This document shows, in pieces, positions 54,934 to 64,000 of a stretch of DNA of 64,000 nucleotides. Both the position numbers and the translations under genes were made by a program. The DNA comes from Pelobates cultripes. Its lineage: Eukaryota > Chordata > Amphibia > Anura > Pelobatidae. The notes beneath the pieces were generated by a model. The model worked only from the letters and a program-made list of their open reading frames with translations, was not told the origin of the DNA and made no database searches. Position 1 is the stretch's first letter, and every line of letters begins with the position of its first letter. The stretch lies in assembly GCA_933207985.1 (NCBI GenBank), contig OW240915.1, forward strand, positions 118,820,753-118,884,752. Direction: 5' to 3'.

Positions 54934-56173
54934 TGTAACGGAATCCCCCAGTACTCCGACCAAGTACCTTCCATTGATGGATGCTTCCTAGTTTGCGCTG
55001 AGGACCACAACCATCGCACCGGACACCACAACCACCACAGACTCCACAACCGCCGTAGCTTAACTGGATTCTCGCCATCTTCCTTCCATCCTGGATCAGC
55101 CTCTGTCCTCCAGGACCATGTGGTGAAGACCTCTCCTCCAGGACAGCGTATCAGGAACAAGTGATTAAAGCTCAGGGGAGTATATAAAGTATAGCAATCC
55201 CCAGTATGAATATAGCAATTGCCCACCAATCACGAGACAAGACTACATGTTGAGGGTCAAGAAGATCTCTTTTAATCAGCAAGGGCTTTCTTTTATGCAG
55301 ATTTTACACACATAGTACAACCCACAGGCTTTTGTAGAACAACCAATAAAACATGTAATATACAGTAAAACACTCCCATTCATTCCCACAAAATATTCCC
55401 CTGTGCCTGTGATATAATTACTGTACACAATGGGTTAATGTAATTATCACAGGCAGGAAAAATATACTTTTTACACATTTACTATAACTTTTAAATTATA
55501 TAAACAATCTCCATAAAAAGCACATATTATTACTCAGCATACTTCAAATACAAACATACCCAAAAATCATACAAATACCTCCAGTGGTTTAAAAGTTAGA
55601 TGGAAGTCCTTTTTGACCGACTGAAAGCATGGCTTTCGTGCCCAATACAGTTCCACAGATTTAGGCTGTGCAGCCGGTCTATCTTCTCCTCTATCCTGGA
55701 GATAAGTGGGTGTGGTAAGCCAATTATGTCCAGTTACAGAGAATATCTCCATTTACAACAACAGTAAAAATACATAATACCTATTATACTGAACAGAACC
55801 CCTACATTCAACCTATCCCCAGATAGCTTGGATCTGAGCGCTCAATATATCCGAACAGCGCTCAGATCCCACGAACAGAATAAAATTGCCATGGCGTTAA
55901 AGTTTAGCAAGGGCTGATGAGAGATGTTGGAGGGACAAAGCAGCCAGTTTAAACTGGTCTGGCAGTGTTCCTGGAACAACGCCCTGTTAGAGAACAATGG
56001 ACAGGAAAAGGGGGAGGGGAAGAGGCACATTCTCACATGGAATCAAAGGGGCAGGAACAGTGCAATAAAATCCAATATGCCCAAATAATGTTTTTAAAAG
56101 GGCAAACTCTCCGAGGGCCATAGTCACAAGGCAAGAGGCTGGCAATTAGTCCTCTCCAGGGTACTTTGTCACA
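54934..56173 (-). repeat. 5' LTR of the non-autonomous element (1,240 bp)
   Basis: Begins TGTGACAAAGTACCC on the minus strand and ends GATTCCGTTACA. It carries the unoccupied TTAA site near 55950. Confidence 0.95.
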
Positions 56174-56975
56174 GGCATAAACAGAGTATTGAGCCAATAT
56201 TCCTTTAATAATACAAATTAAAAAGAGTAAAAAACAGCAGTTTTTTACTCTTTTTAATTTGTATTATTAAAGGAATATTGGCTCAATACTCTGTTTATGC
56301 CATATACCTTTTTTATGCTATTTTATTTATATTTTTTTAATACCTGGTGATTCTAGACTCTGGAATTCCCACTCACCCAAGAATCCTAGGTGGAGATTAT
56401 ACCACCCATGCTTTTAAATTGAGCAGCATATCCTGCTCACCACATGTGAGTGTCATACCTTTTATATCACCAACCCATATTGTATACTGAGAGCACTATT
56501 GAGTTTTTATCTTTCTCTTTCACATATTGAGGATCTCCATCTGCCTACAAACACCGATATCCTACCAGTGGGGGATCAACGCCCCTGAATGCGGTTTACC
56601 CCTGAGCTGGCTTTAGCTCTCGAGTAGGTGAGTAGGAGAAACCATCACCACTATCATACTCAGTCTTTGGTTTACAATCTTACACTATTGGATTTTTCTC
56701 TCATTTTCATGCCTCTATGTCATCTGGACATTGGATTATCTCAGAACCCATAAGATCCACTATATTCATTCAATCAACTTGGACTATTCTGTTTTATACA
56801 TATTATTTTACTTAGGACTCTGTTCTCCTTTATACATTTTATGTAAGTACTCATTTTTTTTTACTGTTTTTTGTTATACCATATTATTTGTGTGGCACGA
56901 CCTATTACCTTCTGTATGTTTGTACTCCTTTTGATGGTCTGTGAGGGAACATCATACTCCTAGGTTGCGGCCTTT

Positions 56976-58370
56976 TACCATTTTACTATCCCAGATACCT
57001 ACTGGTCACTAAGCACTGAATCCAACAACTCTCTCTTACTAATACAAGGAGCCTATATAACAAAATGGGGGAACTAGAGGCAATAGCATATACTAAACAA
57101 TATGATATAATAGGCATAAAAAACATGGTGGGATGAGACACATGACTGGGCAGTTAAGTTAAATGGATACACATTATTTAGGAAGGATAGGAAAAACAAC
57201 AAGGTGGGGTATGTTAACCATGAGTTGAAGTCAAATCTTAGGTATGTGGAGTGTGACGAGCAAAATGTGGAAGCTTTATGGGTAGATATCTGCCTGGGGC
57301 AAACGAAGAGAATCAATTATTGGTTGGGATATGTTATACATCACCTAATGTAAATATTAATTAGGAAGAACCGCTGTTAGAGCAAACTGGGAAAGCTGCA
57401 AATCGGGGTAACACGTTAATTATTGGAGATTTAAATTACTTGGACATAAATTGGGAGAGAGGGACTAGTACTTCAGCAAGGGGAATCAGGTTTTTGAAAG
57501 TGATAAATGACAACTTCATGTCACAACTGGTACAAGCACCAATTAGAAAGGATGCTTGTCTGGATCTCATTATAATAAACAATGTTGATCTTTTGACCAA
57601 AATTCAAGTAGGGGAGCATTTGGGAAATAGTGATCACAATAGGGTAATCTTTAAAATAAACTCAAAAAAGCAAAAGCATGTGGGGTATACTAAGACGTAT
57701 AATTTTATAAAAGCCAATTTCAATAAGATTAGGGCAGCTTTACAATATATCGACTGGCATAAACTCCTTAATGAAAAAAAACACATAGGATAAATGGAAA
57801 CTCTTCAAATTAATATTAAAAGTATATTAATAGAAAAAGTACATTTCTCAGTATGTACCATTGGGTAATAAATATAACAGAAACAAATTGAAAGCAACGT
57901 GGCTTAGCAGAGAAGTAAAACAAGAAATTAAAAATAAGAAAAGGGAATTTAAAGCATTTAAATAGAGGTATAAATTCTCGGGATGAAAATATAATTTTGC
58001 CTCTTTATAAATCGCTGGTAAGACCACACCTTGAATATGCTCTGCAATTTTGGGCACCTGTTCTAAAGAAGGATATCATGGCAGTAGAAAAAGTGCAGAG
58101 ACGAGCTACAAAATTGATAAAAGGAATGGAGCATTTTAGTTACAAAGAAAGGTTAATACATTTAAATCTCTTTAGTTTATAAAAACAGCGCCTCAGAGGG
58201 GATATGATAACATTATACAAATATATTCGGGGCCAGTACAAACCATTATCTGGAAATCTATTCATAAACAGGGCTATATATAGGACACGAGGTCACACAT
58301 TTAGGCTGGAAGAAAGGAGATTTAATCTAAGGCAATGAAAATATATTTTTTACAGTAAGAGCAATAAGGA
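56976..58370 (+). pseudogene. CR1-like LINE with internal deletion
   Basis: Translation gives LLLIQGAYITKWGN-type text at the endonuclease start (GELEAIAYTKQYDIIGI near 57080), then DLNYLDINWERGTSTSARGI, CLDLIIINNVDLL and LGNSDHNRVIFKI (57440-57793). After the lysine-rich linker (57895-57960) the sequence jumps to [20 protein letters not shown] (57997 on) and [13 protein letters not shown], so the whole catalytic part of the reverse transcriptase is deleted. Stops also occur. Confidence 0.85.
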
Positions 58371-58377
58371 TATGAAA

Positions 58378-58773
58378 TTTGGAGGCGGAGCCAAGCAATC
58401 GAGCTGAACGGTCGCATGCAAACCACGCTCTGTGACCAGCAATCTGTCTACCGCATTTAAAACCCCCAAAACAGAGGGAAACCGTACCCCCAGGCTACCC
58501 AGGCCGACATGGGTCGAAAAATCAAGAAACAAAAACAGGATAAGCCAAAACCAGGCACCAGCATCAGGGACTTATGGCAGCAGGCATATGGCGCCTCTAT
58601 ACCCAAGATGGCCGCTTACCTGGGCGAGAGCTCTGACTTCTCAGACGATCAGCTCATGGAGCCCGAGGACTTCCACATGCCCACCCAATGGGAGCCAAAC
58701 CCGAGACCGGCACCAACGACCACAAAACCGGATTTCACACCGGTGACTGAGGCGGACATGCAGGAGCTAAAAT
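58378..58773 (+). mobile_element. L1/Tx1-like 5' end with the start of ORF1
   Basis: 'ggaggcggagccaagcaatc' is typical of L1 5' ends. The frame from 58509 reads MGRKIKKQKQDKPKPGTSIR and later PDFTPVTEADMQELK, resembling the N-terminus of L1 ORF1 (lysine-rich start, then an acidic linker). The copy stops after about 88 codons where other sequence begins. Confidence 0.65.
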
Positions 58774-59259
58774 AGTGGAATGTTGTTTGAGTGAAGAAAA
58801 CCGACCACAAGAAACGAAAACCCAGTGGAGCGCTGAATATATATGCTTTCCCTTATATAAGGGAATAAATAAAACAGAATGTCTAAATGGGAGAAATAGA
58901 CAGAATATGGTGTAGTATATCTAAGTACATGAAATAATATATAGTCCGTAAGAAACACACAAACATGGTGCTGAGCCTTATAGGGATAGGCTCAAGTCAC
59001 TTGCGCAGAGGTATTTTAAGTTAATACCAAAACTTCTTCTGTGTAGAGATGTAGAGTACTCAGAAAGGAGAGATAAAACAAATATAGTGAATTACCCTCA
59101 CTGTAAAAGTGAATAAAATATACCAATCACTGCTCACCTTGTTGAGAGCCAAATGCCTGGGCTCTCAAGGTCCTTTAAGAGGACACAACCCTTCTTTTAG
59201 CAGTGGAATTTGAAGGCTCCTTACCACCGCCGGCGTCCGCACAGCTCGGTGCTCCCTCT
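58774..59259. other. No gene recognised
   Basis: AT-rich sequence. A hairpin 'ttgagagccaaatgcctggg' followed by 'ctctcaa' lies at 59142-59169. Confidence 0.5.
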
Positions 59260-60578
59260 CCACAAAAACCGTAAGTCAGGCTCGCCGAAAAGCAACCGCT
59301 GCAATTCCCCTGCTTTACACAGCGGCGCCCTGTTCGGTTCAAATCTACGTTCGGTTCTTTCTATCATATCACTATTGCATTTGTCTTAATGCTTCACTCT
59401 GCTATTCGCGTGTTTCACAAGTTCAAACTAACGAACGATATCATTCGGTTAAATCATACTTAAACATCATTCGGTTGGTTTCTCAGGTAAATTATGGTGT
59501 ATCTATTCGGTTGTTACTATACTCTACATAGCTCTTTCGGCAGCTACACTAACTCACGTATTAAACACGAATTCAGCCAGTATTACAAGGGAACTTCGCC
59601 CTTACTGGTTACAAATGTTATTGCAGTAAATCTATTTTGAATAAGAATATTGTTAAACAAGTTGATGGGTCCTGATTATCTGAATCTGTTTTTCCCCACA
59701 GAGTCATCCCAGTGGTTCGTACTGGGAATTGTGAAATCTGTCATTGATATCAATTTTCTTATAGGTTGGTTATTGTTTAAATTATGTGTTATGAAGTCCA
59801 ATGATACACATTACATTAGTTAAGCATGTATTTTACTTTTTTAGGTTGTTTGCCTTTAAAACAGTAGCTTTTACAAGCACGGAAAACCGTTGTCAATTTC
59901 CTTAAATCTACCCTCTGCAGTGTCGGGTAGGTTCCTTGTTTTTTTTGGGTTTTTTTAAGGGCCCCCGATCTGGCCATAACACTACATCTATTCACACGTT
60001 CATATATCGAATCTCATATCCAACAGGTAATCATCTCGAGACTCTTACAGTCCCTGGTTACTTCTACCTCGACAGCGCAACCTGACTCACATATCAGGTA
60101 CTACGCCAGAACCCATTATTATTTTTTTTTTCTTCCCTCTACCATGTTCTGAGGGGTACTGGTCCTAGGTCCTATATGACCCAACTAGGTAAAAGTTTCT
60201 GGTCTTAATCCATAGGCTAGAGACCAACACCCCTCTCCTCATACTCGGAGGAATACGCCCCTCGGGCCAAATCATAGCTAGCCGTCTCGCATTGTCGCAT
60301 AGAGAGGGCCTCACCTGTCACTCCCAATCTATCTTATGCTTTAACTACCACCGAGAGGCCAACACCCCGCCACAACGTTCGGTGGCCTCATATGTTCCCC
60401 TCGGGCTCACGCATAGGTAGCGCCTCTCAGGCTGCTTGGCAATTAGTAGGGACTCATCTGTCACCATCCATAAGTAGAATTGTTTCGCCGCTTGGCATTT
60501 AGCTAGCCTTACCAGTATCCACCCCAAAAAATAAAACATTACAGAGTGATTGATTAAGCTTACTTATATTTTTCAGTT

Positions 60579-61478
60579 ATGTCTAATAATCCTGATATCC
60601 CCGAGGAACTCTCGCTACCCTGCACTCCCGCTAGGCCTGGTACCCCTGTTCCTGCAACAGACGTTGCTAATCCTGTTTCTCTCAGATCATGGACCATCCC
60701 CCGTCTCACGGCAGAACTTAGAAGACGCAGCATCCCTTTCCCAGCTACTGCTAGGAAAGCCGAGTTGTTCAGACTTTTGAATACGGGCACTGACAACTCT
60801 GATGCAGGGGAAGGCGCTAGTGGCACACAATTGCCAACATTTCACGCCATGATGACCTCGCTCATGTCATCTATCAGCACAATTAATGACAGACTGGATA
60901 AATTGGAAACAAGTGGTACTAAACAGACCACTACGAACTCAACTGCGGCTAGTCACCCTCTGGCTGACATGACTGGTAATACTTTGGAATCAGGGTCTCT
61001 TAGCGAAGATATTAACCTCTCACACATGGTCCCATCTCACCTTAAAAAGGACATTCTGGAAGGCAAGGATGTCAACCTGGTGCTTATAGCCTCCCAGGAT
61101 GTCCTAGAGAATAGGACTTTTGCATATGGGGATATATCTGTCGTACTAAGGTCTAGAGAACCTAGACTAAATAAAAAAATGTCAATACCTGAATTTGTAC
61201 TGGGTTTTGGGATTTATAGGGATGTGTACTGCTCAGTATACCCAGGGAAAAGAGCAGAGCTGGATGCATACATGCACAAGATGGTGGACCTGGGGCACAA
61301 ATACGGTGGTACCGCTTTTTACGATTACCACCGTTCCTTTTCTGCAAAGGTGGCTACAGCTCTGGCTCAGTTCAATTTAAGCATTAATTGGAGCAAATTG
61401 GACACTGGCCTCCAGCATGTGCAGTATGCGCATCTACAGCACATCACACTAATCTCTGCCCTAACACAGCCGAGATAG
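60579..61478 (+). CDS. Ngaro ORF1 (Gag-like), intact, 299 aa
   Basis: The frame shares its whole plan with the 48866-49636 protein: SLRSWTIPRLTAELRRRSIP and FPATARKAELFRLL near the N-terminus (SAP-like), a variable linker, then KKDILEGKDVNLVLIASQDV, SVVLRSREPRLNKKMSIPEF and KRAELDAYMHKMVDLGHKYG. The C-terminal part (FSAKVATALAQFNLSINWSK) extends beyond what is preserved in the first copy. It overlaps the next frame by 91 bases in another phase. No defect is visible. Confidence 0.8.
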   Translation: MSNNPDIPEELSLPCTPARPGTPVPATDVANPVSLRSWTIPRLTAELRRRSIPFPATARKAELFRLLNTGTDNSDAGEGASGTQLPTFHAMMTSLMSSISTINDRLDKLETSGTKQTTTNSTAASHPLADMTGNTLESGSLSEDINLSHMVPSHLKKDILEGKDVNLVLIASQDVLENRTFAYGDISVVLRSREPRLNKKMSIPEFVLGFGIYRDVYCSVYPGKRAELDAYMHKMVDLGHKYGGTAFYDYHRSFSAKVATALAQFNLSINWSKLDTGLQHVQYAHLQHITLISALTQPR

Positions 61479-62797
61479 AACAAAACCAATCTTCCCCTAA
61501 CTTTCCTAAAGCTACCAAGGGATTAAAAGACAAGCTGGGTAGAGACATTGTATTCCTGGGTAAATCTCAGATATGCAATAGTTTCAATGTGGGCAATTGT
61601 GGTTTTAGTTCATGTAGACTGATGCATGTGTGTTCACACTGTTTTAGAGCATGGCTGAGTAAAACAGACGTGGTAAACGCCTTCAAGCTACTACCCATAC
61701 ACCCTTCCCTGTGGCATCTACACGGTATTAAATGGCAAGGGAGGTATTATTTTTTCACCCGACTTACTTTCGGCTCCAAAAGCAGTCCACGCATTTTTGA
61801 CACGTTTGCAGAGGCTCTATGTTGGCTCTTACTAAATGTGTGCAAGTGCCCTTCGGTTATCCATTATCTGGATGATTTCCTCTTGATTGAGAATAACACT
61901 CTTCCACCTTGTAGTTTGAATCACTTATTGGCACTGTTTGAATCTCTTAACATTCCTGTCTCTCCTCACAAAACTTTGGGTCCAGATACCTACATGCATT
62001 TTTTGGGGATCCAACTAGACACGATACACATGCAGGCCAGTCTACCTCAGGGCAAGATTGAGTGTTCCCTGGCAAGTATTGAACATTACCTGCTACAAGG
62101 TCATTGCAATCGGAAAGAACTCCAATCACTACTTGGATCGCTCAATTTTGCCATGAGGATCATACCCCAAGGTAGATCTTTTATATCCCACCTGTTATCC
62201 TTGTTTCCACTGTTTTCTTCGGACACTTCACATATCACATTAGATGTACACGCAACTTCTGATTTACGCATGTGGCAGGTCTTTCTCACCTCTTGGAACG
62301 GGCTAACCATGTTTATACCACCCCCATCCGACACATCACCTACATTATGGACAGATGCCGCAGCTAACACAGGCTTTGCCGCCATCTGCGGTGACCAATG
62401 GCTTTGGGGCCCTTGGCCGACCGAAGTCGAATCACTACCCAAATTTTCTGACACCTCGGCTTTATTTGAGTTGTACCCAATCGTGGCGGCAGCCATTGCT
62501 TGGGGACCATATTGGTCTGGCCACACGGTCAGGTGCTACTCAGATAACCTGGCTACATGCCACATTATGAACAAAGGCCGGTCGGCATCACTGGTCATTA
62601 TGAGACTGCTAAGGCGTCTCACATGGGTAGCAGCCACTTGTCAATTCTTTATAACATGCATACACATCCCGGGTTACACAAACACCGCTGCTGATCACTT
62701 GTCTCGGTTTCGTTTCCAGGCTTTCCTCTCGTCACTACCCAACGCTTCCAGACGAGCGACACCTGCACCTCTTTTCCAAGACATGATCATGGATTAA
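61388..62797 (+). CDS. Ngaro zinc finger / reverse transcriptase / RNase H, in-frame deletion, 469 aa
   Basis: Residues 1-90 hold CAVCASTAHHTNLCP and CNSFNVGNCGFSSC...HVCSHC zinc clusters. Then FRAWLSKTDVVNAFKLLPIH joins the finger region directly to the middle of the reverse transcriptase, so the enzyme's N-terminal part (present in the other copy as IDLSAPHSSFVPSIN...) is missing without a frame break. VIHYLDDFLLIE (catalytic YLDD) and GSLNFAMRIIPQGRSFISHL follow. RNase H is complete, with TDAAANTGFAAICGD, ALFELYPIVAAA, YSDNLATCHI and NTAADHLSR. The protein could be made, but a polymerase without its fingers should be inactive. Confidence 0.85.
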   Translation: MEQIGHWPPACAVCASTAHHTNLCPNTAEIEQNQSSPNFPKATKGLKDKLGRDIVFLGKSQICNSFNVGNCGFSSCRLMHVCSHCFRAWLSKTDVVNAFKLLPIHPSLWHLHGIKWQGRYYFFTRLTFGSKSSPRIFDTFAEALCWLLLNVCKCPSVIHYLDDFLLIENNTLPPCSLNHLLALFESLNIPVSPHKTLGPDTYMHFLGIQLDTIHMQASLPQGKIECSLASIEHYLLQGHCNRKELQSLLGSLNFAMRIIPQGRSFISHLLSLFPLFSSDTSHITLDVHATSDLRMWQVFLTSWNGLTMFIPPPSDTSPTLWTDAAANTGFAAICGDQWLWGPWPTEVESLPKFSDTSALFELYPIVAAAIAWGPYWSGHTVRCYSDNLATCHIMNKGRSASLVIMRLLRRLTWVAATCQFFITCIHIPGYTNTAADHLSRFRFQAFLSSLPNASRRATPAPLFQDMIMD

Positions 62798-62802
62798 AGA
62801 CC

Positions 62803-63510
62803 TTGTTAGATCATGCACGTCACATTTCTCATATGGCACTCTCAGTAAACACTAGGGACACTTATGATAGGGCCTTTCACGTATTCAAAAAATGTATCAC
62901 TGAGTTTCACATTCACGACATGTTTGCATTAGAGACGATTTTGTGTTTTACCTCTTTTTGCCACATTAACCTTAAACTATCCTTCAATACTATTAAACTG
63001 TACCTTACCGGCATACAACACCATATGCTCATCCAACAACCTAACAGTACTGCTTTTCTAATCTCATACGAAATTAAAACATTACTTAAAGGCATTAAAA
63101 AAAATAGATACACATGTTCTCTCACAAAGACTACCTATAGACAACAACATCTTCCACTCTCTATCCAACCTATTAGATTCATCTCCTTTCGAACCCATGA
63201 CAAATAGCACTATCAAAACAGCACTATATCTTGCTTTCTATGGGTTCCTCCGGCCTAGCGAATTCACAACCATCAACGCACCTGACTACCTTAGAACCAA
63301 TGATCTCCAGAAAAATACTGACCATTATATTCTCTCTCTAAGACAATCAAAAACCAGCACCGACGGACACAGTATTCAGATACCCCTGTTCCCTACTCAC
63401 AATATATGGTGCCCAGTTAAAGTGTTAGACACTTATTCACTTTCAGTCCACAAACAACCTCAACAGCCTTTGTTTGAACTGCATGGACACACTCTGACCA
63501 CAGCTAAATT
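62803..63510 (+). pseudogene. Ngaro tyrosine recombinase, frameshifted and truncated
   Basis: The first frame (62803-63207) encodes the core-binding part: ALSVNTRDTYDRAFHVFKKC and CFTSFCHINLKLSFNTIKLY. A shift near 63200 leads to the second frame (63197-63510): TALYLAFYGFLRPSEFTTIN with the first catalytic Arg, then CPVKVLDTYSL and LHGHTLTTAKF. There the hAT-like terminus cuts it, before the H-x-x-R and Tyr. It starts a few bases after the polymerase stop. Confidence 0.85.
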
Positions 63511-64000
63511 CAGGGGCGGGCTGGGCCGGGGGGCAGGGAGGCAATTGCCCCCCAGGCCGCCCTAAATTCTGTCAGGACCGGCCGCTGCAGGGCCGGCCCT
63601 TTAAATGCTGCAGCCGCCTGAGCGCTCTGTGAAGAGCCTCAGGCGGCTGCAGCTGCTCTTCTCCTCCCCTCCCCTGTAGNNNNNNNNNNNNNNNNNNNNN
63701 NNNNNNNNNNNNNNNNNNNNNNNNNNNNNNNNNNNNNNNNNNNNNNNNNNNNNNNNNNNNNNNNNNNNNNNNNNNNNNNGGGAGAGTAAGTGAAGGAGGG
63801 GGGAGTAACAGAAGGAGGAGGAGGGGGAGAGTAAGTGAAGGAGGGGGGAGTAAGTGAAGGAGGGGGGAGTAACAGAAGGAGGAGGAGGGGGAATAATAAG
63901 AAGAAGGGGGTATGAAAAACGGGGGGTAAGAAGAACAAGGGGGGAGTAAGAAAAACACAAGGAGGAGGGGGAGAGTAAGAGTGAGGAGAAGGGGAGATGA
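63511..64000. mobile_element. hAT-like non-autonomous element, left end, with purine-rich array
   Basis: CAGGGGCGGGCTGGGCC matches the terminus of the 29297-33478 element. GC-rich sequence follows to the gap; after the gap lies a (ggagggggagagtaa)-type purine array (63780-64000). The other end is outside the window. Confidence 0.65.
63680..63779. other. Assembly gap (100 N)
   Basis: Exactly 100 N next to a purine-rich array. Confidence 1.

Larger units (their letters stand above)
52413..56173 (-). mobile_element. Complete non-autonomous LTR retrotransposon, 3,761 bp
   Basis: Two LTRs (54934-56173 first in element order, 52413-53743 second) bound a 1.19-kb interior. The target duplication GGCAT is perfect (52408-52412 and 56174-56178). 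A tRNA-Leu-type primer site adjoins the first LTR, and a purine-rich tract (TCAAAGGGGAGATG on the minus strand, 53757-53744) adjoins the second. There is no protease, polymerase or integrase, so it must have been moved by another element's enzymes, probably from the Gypsy-like family of the 13634 LTR. Confidence 0.95.
51949..56975. repeat. Long inverted repeat (foldback) split by an LTR element
   Basis: The left arm is 51974-52412 plus 56174-56235; the right arm is 56240-56928. The four bases between are the centre. The innermost 62 bases are perfectly inverted, and similarity (about 90 percent by eye) extends to 'ggagtacaaac' at 51974 and its complement at 56922-56928. The right arm has about 175 extra bases (56340-56515). 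No frame of note. Confidence 0.92.
59260..63510 (+). mobile_element. Second Ngaro-type element, truncated at its 3' side
   Basis: The plus strand carries leader, ORF1, zinc fingers, a deleted reverse transcriptase, RNase H and most of the tyrosine recombinase. The last ends at 63510 where a hAT-like terminus begins. The 5' boundary is not defined; I did not find split repeats matching those of the 45612 copy, so this is a different subfamily. Confidence 0.8.

Overview
The window is eukaryotic, repeat-saturated vertebrate DNA. The mix of Ngaro and DIRS tyrosine-recombinase retroelements, CR1, L2 and L1/Tx1-like LINEs, hAT elements with 8-bp target duplications, TTAA-flanked piggyBac-type elements, Gypsy-like LTR elements and a retrovirus-type ERV suggests an anuran amphibian; this is inference, and no species is assigned. 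Two runs of exactly 100 N (41821-41920, 63680-63779) are assembly gaps.

I found one host-gene anchor: a short exon on the + strand at 23438-23572 with good splice sites, whose translation matches the penultimate coding exon of Ikaros (ikzf1). Most of the window is therefore probably ikzf1 intron (or intron plus downstream DNA) filled with transposons. I recognised no other host exon.

1-8 kb: the 5' end of an ERV on the - strand (LTR, Lys-tRNA primer site, leader with a 60/120-bp tandem array, open 5' gag), a CR1 fragment, two nested TTAA elements rich in palindromes, and a dead piggyBac transposase. 8-17.9 kb: a decayed L1 on the - strand, broken by a solo LTR and by a circularly permuted CR1 fragment; an LTR-gag fragment; minisatellites; a Ngaro remnant. 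17.9-21.4 kb: a 3.5-kb hAT element with an intact transposase frame and perfect 8-bp target duplications. 21.4-25 kb: quiet intron and the exon. 25-34 kb: a hAT-ended composite full of microsatellite, with a second hAT element inside it that carries a 3.6-kb inverted-block minisatellite. 34-42 kb: L2, DIRS, and non-autonomous hAT-like DNA.

42.5-51.9 kb: a 9.4-kb hAT-ended element (8-bp duplications) holding a decayed hAT transposase, an insertion that fuses the 5' end of a Gypsy-like element to an antisense 18S rRNA fragment, and a nearly complete 6-kb Ngaro element with split direct repeats. 52-57 kb: a long inverted repeat whose left arm is split by a complete non-autonomous LTR retrotransposon (5-bp duplications); one of its LTRs carries an 80-bp TTAA insertion while the other LTR keeps the empty site. 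57-64 kb: a CR1 fragment, an L1 5' fragment, and a second Ngaro on the + strand, deleted in its reverse transcriptase and cut by a hAT-like element. The window is mainly valuable as a record of nested insertions that can be ordered in time.
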